Source: Styela clava (Eukaryota; Chordata; Ascidiacea; Stolidobranchia; Styelidae). Taken from it: 64,000 nt of DNA. Under the pieces are notes generated by a model, which did not search any database, was not told the origin of the DNA, and saw nothing but the letters and a program-made list of their open reading frames with translations. The position numbers and the translations under genes were made by a program. Position 1 is the stretch's first letter. Each line of letters opens with the position of its first letter. Location: NCBI RefSeq assembly GCF_964204865.1, contig NC_135261.1, forward strand, positions 3,162,001 through 3,226,000. Reading direction: 5' to 3'. Positions 46,301 to 48,929 of this stretch are shown one piece after another.

Positions 46301-48303
46301 TCCGGCTACAGCTCACCACTGGTTATATTTTGATTTTTCTAAAAAATTTTGATATACCATTTTGGTGAAAAGGGATATTTTATTCTTGTTTTCAATATAC
46401 AACATTTTTCTGTCCAGGTTCTCAACGCAGATTTGATTCCATTCCTACTTCGACTACTTGAGGGAGAAGGCATGCAAGGAGTGCCGAATGCTGCTCAAAC
46501 TAAGGCCCAGATTGTTAAGTCATTAAAAGCAATGATGGGAAGCTTCGAACATGGAGAAGAAGTTAGTTTGGATTGTTATTGCTATATATTATGAGTGATA
46601 TGTTGAGGATATCGAGCACAACCGATGTTTCCAGAATGATGTATTTTGTCGGCACTTTGAGTTTCTATACAGAAAAATTCATCGGGGCATCATATGGTGA
46701 AGACATTAGTGCATACTCACTACATACACGGTGTTTAAAAAATTTCGCCTGATTTTATAGTGACAATAAGTAAAAATTTTGCCACACTTCATAGTGATAA
46801 CAATTGTAAGTTCAAATAAATTTTATTGTATGATTAATGAGAACTACAAGCACAATAAGAACTAGTAATAAACAAAGACATACATTTTCAATTGTTATTA
46901 CTATGAAATTGAGCAGAATTTTTTGGACACCCTGTATATATCCTCCTATAATAATTGTTGTCTGCGTCGGTTTTTAGCAAACCTGTGTGACTTTCCTATA
47001 CATATTACACTCTGAACAAGAATCTGCACAAGCGGCCGCTAATATTTAATTTTATGTAAAGTGATACTTTTTTGGAAGAAATGGAATCTCTATAGTTCAG
47101 CATTGCCTACCAGATTTACTTCACCCTAGGTTGGGCTTTGGACCCTATGGCGTTTAACCATCGAGTTTCGTCCTTTGTTACCAACATAGTTCAAGTTTAA
47201 TACATCAACCATTATGCTAATTTGTTGTTGTATTCTTCCAAATATTTTGGAACTCTTTATTCCTTCCTCACCATGTGTGGAACTACTTTATTTATTCAAT
47301 CTTCAATGGATCATTAGCTGGTATTATGCGCAAGTAACACTCCCGCTTTTGTACTGTTCAAGTCGCATAAATAAGTGTTACAGTAATAATAAAGAACTAA
47401 AGAAAATTAGGAATAGGATTTACATATTTACCCCGGGGGAGGGGGGGAGGGAAGAGGCTAATGGTGAACCACGGCCTCTCGCCCGGTAAACCGTTCATGT
47501 TCTGTATGGGATTCGAAAGCGAGATATTTGTTTTAGAAAGCATGGTTATAATACTATAGCAAATACAAAGTCAAACAAAAATCTTTCTTGGGGACGAATT
47601 CCTTCCCGGTTGGGATACGTTGCGCTAGTCCATTGCGGCCACTAAGATTAAATGAGATATAAATTTTATACTAATCCTAAATCTTGTTTTCAGATTCAAG
47701 GTATTTTAGAGAAGTCCAGCACTTGGGCAGCTTATAAAGACCAGAGACACGATTTGTTTATTTCTAATACTAATATATCTGGATATCTCACCGGTAAGTT
47801 TAATTTATATTAGATATTTTGATTTCAGAGAAAGTATTCTGTGAGCTTGTTGCCGTACTGGGGCAAGATATTTTCACGCTCCAGCCTTTTTCTTATCTGC
47901 TATTGCGCAACATTGGAACGATACTATGATTCTTTTCAATGTGGCCTGAGGTATTTTGATTTCAATATTCAAGATGTTTAATTGCAATACTGGATGAGTT
48001 TCAAACATTTTCAATTTTGTTACAAACCTGTTAATGATATAATAGCAATCATCATCCCAATATCACTATTGGGGAATTATCCCACTTTGAATCGTACATT
48101 TGATAAATCAAATGCAATTTCTAACAATATATGCCGCTTGCATTATTTCCTGTATAAAGGGTCAGTCTTGATTAGTGTAGTGTACCCATGCTTTCAATTG
48201 TGTAATCTCCCTTTCAGGTGGGCCCACAACAGCAGGATACCTCACTGCAGGTCCAACACAAAGTATGATGCCTCAGAAACCCCCTCCAGTGGACAAAAAT
48301 TGA
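1287..48303 (+). CDS. DNAJC13: DNAJC13/RME-8, endosomal J-domain co-chaperone (50 exons, 5' end outside window)
   Basis: The spliced product of 50 exons (6438 nt) is 2145 residues plus a TGA stop and is collinear with animal DNAJC13/RME-8, which is about 2240 residues in human. About 130 N-terminal residues, the PH-like lipid-binding region in relatives, are missing at the left edge. Visible landmarks, numbered from the first residue in the window: a GYF-like segment near 840-890 ([16 protein letters not shown]), a J domain near 1165-1225 with HPD at 1199-1201, and four IWN repeats (LIWNY, AIWNS, LIWDN, LIWND). The rest is helical-repeat sequence typical of the family. Family knowledge: RME-8 sits on early endosomes, recruits Hsc70 through the J domain, and acts with SNX1/retromer and WASH in recycling and clathrin dynamics. 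Every exon joins its neighbours in frame with AG/GT borders, so the gene looks intact. Introns run from 123 to 2940 nt and hold most of the transposons listed here. The protein assignment is very secure; individual borders are inferred by homology. Confidence 0.96.
1919..1969 (+). CDS. DNAJC13: DNAJC13 exon 2 of window
   Basis: Seventeen codons, phase 0/0, after TTTTTTCAG and before GTGAGT. Encodes [17 protein letters not shown]; the GGF...FSRL pattern continues the conserved N-terminal region. Confidence 0.92.
2612..2818 (+). CDS. DNAJC13: DNAJC13 exon 3 of window
   Basis: Sixty-nine codons, phase 0/0, after TTTCACAG and before GTGAGT. Begins [13 protein letters not shown] and includes the family motif YRFGKFS-DE and AEFSVQKI. 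Confidence 0.95.
2819..4475 (+). other. Intron of 1657 nt with one repeat-like stretch
   Basis: Mostly unremarkable AT-rich DNA. Roughly 3335-3560 contains phrases (GGGCCAGTTACA, ACTGGGCCAGAGG) that recur near 44195-44235 in another intron of this gene, so it is probably a fragment of a dispersed element. Confidence 0.35.
4476..4571 (+). CDS. DNAJC13: DNAJC13 exon 4 of window
   Basis: Thirty-two codons, phase 0/0, after TTATCAG and before GTGAGT. Contains [16 protein letters not shown], among the best-conserved N-terminal stretches of the family. Confidence 0.95.
4922..5080 (+). CDS. DNAJC13: DNAJC13 exon 5 of window
   Basis: Fifty-three codons, phase 0/0, between AATTCCAG and GTGAGA. Contains [12 protein letters not shown] and [19 protein letters not shown], nearly invariant in animal RME-8. 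Confidence 0.96.
5531..5682 (+). CDS. DNAJC13: DNAJC13 exon 6 of window
   Basis: 152 nt, phase 0 in and two bases out (AG|GTGAGT). Contains [17 protein letters not shown] and [11 protein letters not shown]. The intron that follows carries a complete 1.75 kb hAT-like element and a small MITE. Confidence 0.95.
5825..7579. mobile_element. hAT-like non-autonomous element, 1.75 kb, complete
   Basis: Ends are inverted repeats (TAGGGATGGGCAAT at left, its complement at right, each followed by TAGAATA-like bases). It is flanked by a perfect 8-bp duplication ACTGTAAC at 5817-5824 and 7580-7587, the size expected for hAT. No transposase is visible; minus-strand ORFs inside come from an internal tandem repeat. 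A 33-bp duplication (TTACTGGTGATATTCCGATA) lies near 6175-6237. Confidence 0.85.
6513..6945. repeat. Internal tandem triplication in the hAT-like element
   Basis: Three copies of a ~138-154 bp unit beginning TATCGTTCAAGATAG at 6513, 6651 and 6805. The first copy lacks about 16 bp (CGAGTGTCTGTAGTAT-like) present in the other two. Each unit contains TTGCCGCATCTGGCGAAG. Confidence 0.85.
7646..7757. mobile_element. Short foldback MITE, 112 bp
   Basis: Nearly entirely palindromic (GGTGCTCTCGTAGTATTC ... GAATACTACAGGAGCGCC). Perfect 8-bp duplication AAATGGAC at 7638-7645 and 7758-7765. It belongs to a family with nine copies in this window. Confidence 0.85.
7861..7955 (+). CDS. DNAJC13: DNAJC13 exon 7 of window
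   Basis: 95 nt; completes a Ser codon at the 5' border and carries one base into exon 8. Encodes [19 protein letters not shown], matching the family's [12 protein letters not shown]. The donor is GTTAGA, an uncommon +3 T. Confidence 0.94.
8040..8260. mobile_element. Degenerate repeat fragment related to 16288-16513
   Basis: Shares a poly-C run, CTTTTGAAATGTAAC, a 'TAGCAATTTTT' block and a Gly/Ala-like CCGGNC block with the element at 16288-16513, in the same order. Ends not defined. Confidence 0.45.
8405..8865. mobile_element. Mariner-like foldback element split by a MITE
   Basis: Left end GGGGGTCCATAAAGTCC and right end GTGGACACCCTATA are inverted repeats typical of Tc1/mariner-type small elements. 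Its interior matches the copies at 9411-9617 and 40874-41065 in reverse. A 236-bp MITE (8449-8684) is inserted into it. Confidence 0.7.
8449..8684. mobile_element. Foldback MITE copy, 236 bp
   Basis: Termini GGTGCTCCCGAAATATGCG and its near-complement, with AACCAAGATGGCGGAC inside each arm. Perfect 8-bp duplication CATTTTTG on both sides. Two other copies of this subfamily are at 14740 and 16836. Confidence 0.9.
8906..9011 (+). CDS. DNAJC13: DNAJC13 exon 8 of window
   Basis: 106 nt after ATCCTTCAG. Starts by completing a Gly codon and ends two bases into a Lys codon. Contains [20 protein letters not shown], a strongly conserved segment. Confidence 0.95.
9030..9092. mobile_element. Fragment of a foldback MITE
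   Basis: GTTACCTCCATATTGGCACT followed by TCTGGAGCGCC matches one end of the subfamily at 23301-23489 and 30764-30977. The other end is absent. Confidence 0.45.
9248..9347 (+). CDS. DNAJC13: DNAJC13 exon 9 of window
   Basis: 100 nt between TTCCTAG and GTAAGT. Encodes [19 protein letters not shown] and a Cys-ending helix (MLATLLC), collinear with the family. Confidence 0.95.
9411..9617. mobile_element. Mariner-like foldback element
   Basis: Inverted ends TAGGGTGTCCATAAAGTC and GACTTTATGGGCACCCCA, ~200 bp, no ORF. Interior shares GATGTATTAAATGA and AACTGACTTCATAAC with the copy at 40874. Confidence 0.75.
9685..9792 (+). CDS. DNAJC13: DNAJC13 exon 10 of window
   Basis: Thirty-six codons, phase 0/0, between TTATTTCAG and GTGAGT. 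Opens [15 protein letters not shown], an almost invariant family signature. Confidence 0.96.
9960..10115 (+). mobile_element. Possible LINE 3' end with (ACAA)n tail
   Basis: A phrase of the type 'AAATTTGGAGCAGATTTA ... CGTGAGATATTGCGTGTA' ends in a (ACAA)n run at 10089-10113. This resembles 3' ends of RTE/CR1-type retrotransposons that finish in short tandem tails. Only the tail is present. Confidence 0.35.
10378..10478. mobile_element. hAT-like terminal fragment
   Basis: AAAAGTTTGAGAACCATTG at the right end is the complement of the CAATGGTTCTCAAACTTTT terminus common to hAT MITEs. A related degenerate piece with a poly-G run is at 13252-13340. Confidence 0.4.
10943..11098 (+). CDS. DNAJC13: DNAJC13 exon 11 of window
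   Basis: Fifty-two codons, phase 0/0, between TTTCCAG and GTATTG. Contains [19 protein letters not shown] followed by SETTDGK, matching the armadillo-like repeat region. Confidence 0.95.
11099..11827 (+). other. Intron with no defined element
   Basis: AT-rich intron. TACAGGATGACCCAAAAAAA near 11491 resembles one end of a mariner-like MITE, but I found no matching second end. Nothing else recognisable. Confidence 0.4.
11828..11935 (+). CDS. DNAJC13: DNAJC13 exon 12 of window
   Basis: Thirty-six codons, phase 0/0, between TTTTTCCAG and GTGAGC. Encodes [20 protein letters not shown] and MQDLALAE, conserved in order with human. Confidence 0.96.
12092..12180. mobile_element. hAT-like left end
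   Basis: CAGGGATGGGCAACAGGTGA followed by CCCACGGGCC looks like the left terminus of a hAT MITE. I could not find the right end or a target duplication. Confidence 0.35.
12350..12496 (+). CDS. DNAJC13: DNAJC13 exon 13 of window
   Basis: Forty-nine codons, phase 0/0, between GTTTCAG and GTATGT. Contains [15 protein letters not shown] and [14 protein letters not shown]. Confidence 0.96.
13047..13142 (+). CDS. DNAJC13: DNAJC13 exon 14 of window
   Basis: Thirty-two codons, phase 0/0, between TTTTCCAG and GTGAGT. Opens [16 protein letters not shown], then a more variable acidic stretch and RDNLKHAI. Confidence 0.93.
13262..13282 (+). repeat. Uninterrupted G21 tract in an intron
   Basis: Twenty-one consecutive G in the intron between exons 14 and 15, within a hAT-like fragment similar to 10378-10478. 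A possible quadruplex or an assembly-sensitive homopolymer. Confidence 0.9.
13373..13429 (+). CDS. DNAJC13: DNAJC13 exon 15 of window
   Basis: Nineteen codons, phase 0/0, between AATTGCAG and GTATTT. Encodes [19 protein letters not shown], a poorly conserved linker; placed by phase and by its position between conserved exons. Confidence 0.82.
13624..13812. mobile_element. Foldback MITE, 189 bp subfamily
   Basis: Ends GGCACTCCAGAAGTGTG and GGAGTACC-type complement. Perfect 8-bp duplication CATAATAG on each side. Interior resembles 30764-30977 (GTCAAGTTGTGTGAAGGGAC). Confidence 0.85.
14025..14185 (+). CDS. DNAJC13: DNAJC13 exon 16 of window
   Basis: 161 nt between TTTCACAG and GTAAGT, ending two bases into a codon. 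Contains [12 protein letters not shown] and [13 protein letters not shown], a basic patch conserved in the family. Confidence 0.96.
14574..14619 (+). CDS. DNAJC13: DNAJC13 exon 17 of window (IWN repeat 1)
   Basis: 46 nt between TTATTATAG and GTAATT. Encodes [15 protein letters not shown]; 14605-14613 is the first of the four IWN motifs that define RME-8. The helix continues in the next exon as TREEL. Confidence 0.94.
14740..14970. mobile_element. Foldback MITE copy, 231 bp
   Basis: Same subfamily as 8449-8684, with perfect 8-bp duplication GTTTTATG at both ends. Confidence 0.9.
15377..15484 (+). CDS. DNAJC13: DNAJC13 exon 18 of window
   Basis: Thirty-six codons, phase 0/0, after CCATACAG. 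Encodes [16 protein letters not shown] and ISWNHQEFE. The donor is GTTAAT, with T at +3. Confidence 0.95.
15787..15890 (+). CDS. DNAJC13: DNAJC13 exon 19 of window
   Basis: 104 nt between CTTTTAG and GTGAGT. Contains [20 protein letters not shown] and the acidic EEDENEEN. The following intron is only 123 nt, the shortest in the gene. Confidence 0.96.
16014..16173 (+). CDS. DNAJC13: DNAJC13 exon 20 of window
   Basis: 160 nt after TATTACAG. Contains [16 protein letters not shown] and [18 protein letters not shown]. The donor is GTTGGT. Confidence 0.95.
16288..16513. mobile_element. DNA-transposon-like repeat with GTGGCGTAGCC ends
   Basis: Left end AGTGGCGTAGCCAGGGGG and right end GGCCACGCCCCTG are imperfect inverted repeats. 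No clear target duplication. Similar interior at 8040-8260. Confidence 0.6.
16836..17071. mobile_element. Foldback MITE copy, 236 bp
   Basis: Same subfamily as 8449-8684, with perfect 8-bp duplication GGAATTTC on both sides. Confidence 0.9.
17125..17187 (+). CDS. DNAJC13: DNAJC13 exon 21 of window
   Basis: Twenty-one codons, phase 0/0, between TTTTCAG and GTATGT. Encodes [18 protein letters not shown]. Confidence 0.94.
17513..17722 (+). CDS. DNAJC13: DNAJC13 exon 22 of window (start of GYF-like segment)
   Basis: Seventy codons, phase 0/0, between CTTTTTTAG and GTATAG. Encodes [15 protein letters not shown], a linker, then [19 protein letters not shown], the first half of the GYF-like segment. 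A near-identical upstream acceptor at 17449-17460 would run into an in-frame TAG at 17510-17512. Confidence 0.95.
17867..17976. mobile_element. Short foldback MITE, 110 bp
   Basis: Palindrome with arms GGTACTCCTGAATTATGCGC and its complement, each followed by ACCAAGATG. Perfect 8-bp duplication GATTATTT. Confidence 0.88.
18519..18721 (+). CDS. DNAJC13: DNAJC13 exon 23 of window (end of GYF-like segment)
   Basis: 203 nt between TGTTTTAG and GTATAG. Contains [20 protein letters not shown], completing the GYF-like segment, then [20 protein letters not shown]. Confidence 0.96.
18979..19288. mobile_element. hAT-like MITE, 310 bp
   Basis: Begins CAGGTTTCCCAACCTTTTAG and ends CCAGTTGGGAATCGCTG. 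Flanks CTTCATAT and CTTTATAT are an 8-bp duplication with one mismatch. Confidence 0.75.
19480..19564 (+). CDS. DNAJC13: DNAJC13 exon 24 of window
   Basis: 85 nt between TATTTCAG and GTATTA; completes an Arg codon. Encodes [19 protein letters not shown] and CLPHIVQ, a helical-repeat segment. Confidence 0.95.
19863..19962 (+). CDS. DNAJC13: DNAJC13 exon 25 of window
   Basis: 100 nt between GTTTATAG and GTAAGT. Encodes [20 protein letters not shown]. The following intron (2940 nt) is the longest in the gene and holds a hAT-like MITE, a SINE and a 2.26 kb hAT-like element. Confidence 0.95.
20066..20239. mobile_element. hAT-like MITE, 174 bp
   Basis: Ends CAGTGGTGGGATTCAGCC and TGAATCCCACCCCTG are inverted repeats. 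Perfect 8-bp duplication GGTATAAG at 20058-20065 and 20240-20247. Confidence 0.88.
20385..20547 (+). mobile_element. SINE copy, 5' portion, interrupted by the hAT-like element
   Basis: Contains GAAGTCCATGCATTTTAAAC, ATACCCGACATG, TTGGTAACCGGACG and ATTAAGTCGTTTTACCGAC, the ordered body of the SINE family. Its AAATATGTGAA tail resumes after the hAT-like element at 22812-22850. Confidence 0.75.
20548..22811. mobile_element. hAT-like non-autonomous element, 2.26 kb, copy 1
   Basis: Ends CAGGGATGGCCA and TGGCCATCCCTG with repeated GAATACATTC motifs near both ends. Right flank TCCGTGAT and left TCCGTGAA(TT) suggest a worn 8-bp duplication. The same sequence appears in reverse at 23819-25929. No transposase; ORFs are short. 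Sits in the intron before exon 26, inside a SINE. Confidence 0.85.
22812..22850 (+). mobile_element. SINE copy, 3' tail after interruption
   Basis: CCGTGATAAATATGTGAATC matches the SINE 3' tail (CGGGATAAATATGTAAA) and completes the copy cut by the hAT-like insertion. Confidence 0.65.
22903..23006 (+). CDS. DNAJC13: DNAJC13 exon 26 of window
   Basis: 104 nt between TTTCCAG and GTAAAT. Encodes [20 protein letters not shown]. With exon 27 it is flanked by two opposite-facing copies of one transposon. Confidence 0.95.
23301..23489. mobile_element. Foldback MITE, ~189 bp, opposite orientation
   Basis: Starts GGTACTCCCGTAGTATGTG and ends ACTTCTGGAGC; interior is the reverse of 30764-30977. No clean target duplication. 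Confidence 0.75.
23607..23758 (+). CDS. DNAJC13: DNAJC13 exon 27 of window (IWN repeat 2)
   Basis: 152 nt between TTTTCAG and GTTTGT. Contains [32 protein letters not shown]; the second IWN motif lies at its 3' end. Confidence 0.96.
23819..25929. mobile_element. hAT-like non-autonomous element, 2.11 kb, copy 2 (inverted)
   Basis: Reverse-complement relative of 20548-22811 along its whole length. It is bounded by a perfect 8-bp duplication ATGGTAGG at 23811-23818 and 25930-25937, typical of hAT. Contains an (AG)n run at 24436-24451. It lies in the intron after exon 27. Confidence 0.92.
26444..26645 (+). CDS. DNAJC13: DNAJC13 exon 28 of window
   Basis: 202 nt between AATTTCAG and GTGAGT. Contains [35 protein letters not shown] and FPEWPIKDP, very close to human. 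Confidence 0.96.
26739..27050. mobile_element. hAT-like degenerate element
   Basis: Left end CAGTGGTTCTCAAACGGTGA is a classic hAT-MITE terminus. The right boundary and target duplication could not be found, so the end is approximate. Confidence 0.45.
27212..27327 (+). CDS. DNAJC13: DNAJC13 exon 29 of window (J domain, first part)
   Basis: 116 nt between TTCTGTCAG and GTAAGT. Encodes [20 protein letters not shown] then YEVL-LP, J-domain helix I. Ends two bases into a Pro codon. Confidence 0.96.
27440..27705 (+). mobile_element. tRNA-derived SINE, near full length
   Basis: Head with an A-box-like GTGACGCATCGTGCAAAG and a B-box-like TGGGTTCGCAGGTTACC, then the body (CAACAAGTCCATGC, CCCGACATGGACTGGTAACC, GAGGCCGTGATTCGCCAT) and the tail CGGGATAAATATGTAAA. 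Confidence 0.75.
27815..28215. mobile_element. Unclassified repeat with two degenerate internal units
   Basis: Starts CCGTATTTCCTCGAAATTACG, which resembles the end of the element at 53141. Two related blocks (27905-28000 and 28100-28210) share ACACGCC-GACGCCTTAAGAAA. The boundaries are uncertain. Confidence 0.4.
28531..28609 (+). CDS. DNAJC13: DNAJC13 exon 30 of window (J domain, HPD)
   Basis: 79 nt between ATTTTCAG and GTAAGT. Encodes [20 protein letters not shown]; the HPD triad that stimulates Hsc70 ATPase is at 28583-28591 and is intact. Confidence 0.97.
28886..29024 (+). CDS. DNAJC13: DNAJC13 exon 31 of window (J domain, last part)
   Basis: 139 nt between TTTTTTAG and GTTTGT. Opens with J-domain helix III ([14 protein letters not shown]), followed by [19 protein letters not shown]. 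Confidence 0.96.
29128..29350. mobile_element. Foldback MITE, ~223 bp
   Basis: Ends GGTACTTCTGTAGTATGTG and CATACTTTGGGAGTACC, with CCAAGATGG in the left arm. The flanks (GACTATTG, AACAATTG) are an imperfect duplication, so the copy is older. Confidence 0.75.
29666..29850 (+). CDS. DNAJC13: DNAJC13 exon 32 of window
   Basis: 185 nt between TCACCAG and GTAGTT. Contains [33 protein letters not shown]; nearly invariant in animals. Confidence 0.96.
30051..30487. mobile_element. hAT-like element, ~437 bp
   Basis: Begins CAGTGGTCCGCAAACCGTGG and ends GTTTGAGAAACTCTG; 'GGCCCG' phrases recur inside. The two ends are imperfect inverted repeats and no clear duplication remains. Confidence 0.55.
30512..30703 (+). 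CDS. DNAJC13: DNAJC13 exon 33 of window
   Basis: Sixty-four codons, phase 0/0, between TTTCCAG and GTATGG. Encodes [27 protein letters not shown] and DVCRILYYK. Confidence 0.95.
30764..30977. mobile_element. Foldback MITE, 214 bp
   Basis: Begins GGCGCTCCAGAAGTGTG, ends CTACGGGAGTACA. Perfect 8-bp duplication GACTAATC on both sides. Confidence 0.85.
31104..31435. mobile_element. hAT-like degenerate element
   Basis: CAGTGTTTATTGAACTTTTT followed by AAGCCTTGCCCCC at left and CATTTGAGAACTGCT at right are inverted hAT-like termini. Short direct repeats (AATGTAAACAATAAA) occupy the centre. No target duplication seen. Confidence 0.45.
31602..31781 (+). CDS. DNAJC13: DNAJC13 exon 34 of window
   Basis: Sixty codons, phase 0/0, after ATTTTCAG. 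Contains [33 protein letters not shown] and KSEESNQQ. The donor is GTTGAT. Confidence 0.95.
32308..32466 (+). CDS. DNAJC13: DNAJC13 exon 35 of window
   Basis: Fifty-three codons, phase 0/0, between TTTTCCAG and GTTTGT. Encodes [20 protein letters not shown] and ends KLGEGNYAE, which joins in frame to exon 36 directly or through one or both candidate microexons. Confidence 0.95.
32761..32775 (+). CDS. DNAJC13: Candidate 15-nt alternative microexon of DNAJC13
   Basis: TTCTGTTTCAG and GTGAGT bracket exactly 15 nt reading SNSQS in the phase needed between exons 35 and 36. A branch-like TTAAC and a pyrimidine tract precede it. The product is complete without it, so it would be an optional insert. 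No transcript evidence was available; chance occurrence is possible. Confidence 0.4.
33097..33120 (+). CDS. DNAJC13: Candidate 24-nt alternative microexon of DNAJC13
   Basis: GGAATTACAG and GTGAGA bracket 24 nt reading NRMDNFTE, phase 0/0, in the same intron as the 15-nt candidate. A TGC lies about a dozen bases upstream of the acceptor, as in SRRM4-type neural microexons. Its last residues (TE) resemble the end of exon 35 (AE). Inferred from splice signals and frame only. Confidence 0.4.
34491..34799. mobile_element. hAT-like MITE, 309 bp, complete
   Basis: Ends CAGGGGTGGGCAAC and GTTGCCCACCCCTG with GACGGGCCAGA / CTGGCCCGCGGGCC next to them. Perfect 8-bp duplication ATCTAGCC at 34483-34490 and 34800-34807. 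Confidence 0.92.
34920..35033 (+). CDS. DNAJC13: DNAJC13 exon 36 of window (IWN repeat 3)
   Basis: Thirty-eight codons, phase 0/0, between TTCCATAG and GTAAGT. Encodes [20 protein letters not shown], the third IWN-type motif, then [11 protein letters not shown]. Confidence 0.96.
35355..35471 (+). CDS. DNAJC13: DNAJC13 exon 37 of window
   Basis: Thirty-nine codons, phase 0/0, between TTTTACAG and GTGTGT. Contains [20 protein letters not shown], a segment repeated in variant form near the C-terminus ([13 protein letters not shown]). Confidence 0.95.
36152..36420. repeat. Cluster of a ~20-bp motif in both orientations
   Basis: The motif GGAGATTCTTCAGTTGRTC occurs six times with small changes, four direct and two inverted, in the intron between exons 37 and 38. 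The inverted copies can pair with neighbours to form short hairpins. Not recognised as a named element. Confidence 0.75.
36589..36642 (+). CDS. DNAJC13: DNAJC13 exon 38 of window
   Basis: Eighteen codons, phase 0/0, between AATTCAG and GTCAGT. Encodes [18 protein letters not shown]. Confidence 0.93.
37205..37400. repeat. Foldback with a 46-bp tandem duplication
   Basis: TCGCTGTTTTAAATGAATCG and following bases repeat twice with period ~46 near 37308-37400. TAGCGACTGTCAAAACAGTG at left is the complement of the right arm (GACAGTCGCT). Confidence 0.7.
37620..37735 (+). mobile_element. SINE fragment
   Basis: CTGTCCATGCATCTTAAATA, CTGTTTAACTATTTCCATAC and GATAAATATGTAAAT match the body and tail of the SINE family; the head is lost. 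Confidence 0.6.
39272..39524 (+). CDS. DNAJC13: DNAJC13 exon 39 of window, with proline-rich insertion
   Basis: 253 nt, ending one base into a Gly codon (donor GTTGGT). I place the start at 39272 after AAAAATAG, because this frame gives YVLSLMALN, matching the family's YLHTFMAI after the conserved GSQAx; the acceptor has a weak pyrimidine tract. The middle, about 35 residues, is a Pro/Lys-rich insertion relative to the human protein with two PxxPxK motifs (39350-39367 and 39431-39448). The end, [16 protein letters not shown], rejoins the conserved sequence. Confidence 0.88.
40060..40340 (+). mobile_element. Two joined SINE fragments
   Basis: The ordered motifs (AAGTCCATTCAT, ACCGGTTAACTATTCCCATA, GACATGGACTA) appear, then again from ~40236 (AACTGGTTAACTATTCC, GGTAACCAGAC) ending in ATGAATATGTAAAT. 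Confidence 0.6.
40384..40475 (+). CDS. DNAJC13: DNAJC13 exon 40 of window
   Basis: 92 nt between TCTCACAG and GTGAAT. Encodes [18 protein letters not shown] and ends LVALE. Confidence 0.95.
40874..41065. mobile_element. Mariner-like foldback element, 192 bp
   Basis: Ends TACAGGGTGTCCATAAAGTC and GACTTTATGGACACCTGTA are inverted repeats. Related to 9411-9617. Just upstream (40790-40860) is a TTAATAAT-rich low-complexity run. Confidence 0.8.
41109..41283 (+). CDS. DNAJC13: DNAJC13 exon 41 of window
   Basis: 175 nt between CATCAAG and GTAATG. Encodes [20 protein letters not shown], then [18 protein letters not shown]; armadillo-like repeats. Confidence 0.94.
41695..41807 (+). CDS. DNAJC13: DNAJC13 exon 42 of window
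   Basis: 113 nt between TTTTATAG and GTATTT. Encodes [13 protein letters not shown] and [17 protein letters not shown]. Confidence 0.95.
42373..42542 (+). CDS. DNAJC13: DNAJC13 exon 43 of window (IWN repeat 4)
   Basis: 170 nt between TTTCTAG and GTAAGT. Contains [35 protein letters not shown]: the fourth IWN motif. Confidence 0.97.
43144..43240 (+). CDS. DNAJC13: DNAJC13 exon 44 of window
   Basis: 97 nt between ATTTTAG and GTAAGT. Encodes [19 protein letters not shown] and EAVGEVV. Confidence 0.94.
43300..43594. mobile_element. hAT-like MITE, 295 bp
   Basis: Begins TAGGATGGTCCGAACCTTAG, ends AAACCTTGGACCACTCTG. Perfect 8-bp duplication ATCTAGCA at 43292-43299 and 43595-43602. Confidence 0.85.
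43909..44031 (+). CDS. DNAJC13: DNAJC13 exon 45 of window
   Basis: Forty-one codons, phase 0/0, between TTTCTAG and GTAACA. Encodes [20 protein letters not shown], a hallmark of the C-terminal region. Confidence 0.96.
44048..44497. mobile_element. hAT-like degenerate element
   Basis: Left end CAGGGCTTCCCAAACTGGGC and right-side TTTGCCCACGTCTGG resemble hAT termini. Interior phrase GGGCCAGTTACAGATAATAG is shared with ~3335. No target duplication found. Confidence 0.5.
44519..44698 (+). CDS. DNAJC13: DNAJC13 exon 46 of window
   Basis: Sixty codons, phase 0/0, between ATTTCAG and GTGTGC. Contains [20 protein letters not shown] and IHILSDNE. Confidence 0.95.
44699..46417 (+). other. Introns around exon 47 with nothing recognised
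   Basis: Apart from exon 47 (45208-45351) this is AT-rich intronic DNA. I see no repeat with defined ends and no coding match. Confidence 0.5.
45208..45351 (+). CDS. DNAJC13: DNAJC13 exon 47 of window
   Basis: Forty-eight codons, phase 0/0, between ATTTTAG and GTAGAT. Encodes [20 protein letters not shown] and [10 protein letters not shown]. Confidence 0.95.
46418..46561 (+). CDS. DNAJC13: DNAJC13 exon 48 of window
   Basis: Forty-eight codons, phase 0/0, between TGTCCAG and GTTAGT. Encodes [13 protein letters not shown], then [15 protein letters not shown]. Confidence 0.95.
46735..46936. mobile_element. Mariner-like foldback element, ~202 bp
   Basis: Left TACACGGTGTTTAAAAAATT and right AATTTTTTGGACACCCTGTA are inverted repeats, with ATAGTGA/TTACTAT arms continuing inward. 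Confidence 0.7.
47415..47505 (-). mobile_element. SINE fragment, reverse orientation
   Basis: Reverse complement reads GGTTTACCGGGCGAGAGGCC, then CCGGGGTAAATATGTAAATC, the 3' half of the SINE family. Confidence 0.6.
47694..47793 (+). CDS. DNAJC13: DNAJC13 exon 49 of window
   Basis: 100 nt between TTTTCAG and GTAAGT. Encodes [20 protein letters not shown] and SGYLT. Confidence 0.95.
48218..48303 (+). CDS. DNAJC13: DNAJC13 terminal exon with stop
   Basis: 86 nt after CTTTCAG, ending in TGA at 48301-48303. Encodes [11 protein letters not shown]..., then [12 protein letters not shown]; the GYLTAG and PPPVD elements match the human C-terminus, confirming the true end. Confidence 0.95.
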
Positions 48304-48775
48304 AGAGATGATCTGGAAACCATTCCGAATCAGGGGATAGTCAACAAGACAGTGTTCGCCCGTAGCACCAATTACTCTATCATTAAATCAAATACCTAAT
48401 TTATGCCATGAGAGATCATATATTATTATGCCTCATAATGCTGTTTTGGGAAGCAATCTTGATAAATAATAATAATAATCAAACAGATTATTCTTATCCA
48501 TTGGATTGTGATGACTGCAGGGCCAAGTGTATACCTAAGTGAATTAATAAGGTATTCGGATTAAACTTGATTAAAGTATAAAATGATTTTAAATGTCAAA
48601 TCCATCTTATTTATGGAATGAGCTTTCTTTATCTTGTATTCCCAACATAGTTCAATTTCCTCGCTACTAGATTGGCTATCTCTTCGTTATATTGCCCACA
48701 TATGAAAATATACTATTATAACCTATTTAAATCTAATTATCGAAGTATAAAATAAATTGTTAAATTCAAATTTAT
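48304..48775 (+). other. DNAJC13: DNAJC13 3' UTR (approximate)
   Basis: Non-coding AT-rich sequence follows the stop. AATAAA at 48751-48756 is the first full polyadenylation hexamer I noticed downstream; AAUAAU-like strings near 48465 could serve instead. The end is a guess without transcripts. Confidence 0.3.
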
Positions 48776-48929
48776 CATACTTTGTATCAGACATGCTTTT
48801 GTAACCTGTATTCTCAACAAAATACAATTGGCACAACCAACTATACAGGCTTATTCTTCATTGGTTTGTTAGTGACCCATGTATGAGGGTATACTTTGAA
48901 TCTATTTGAATCTAGTCGTCTATTCCAAT

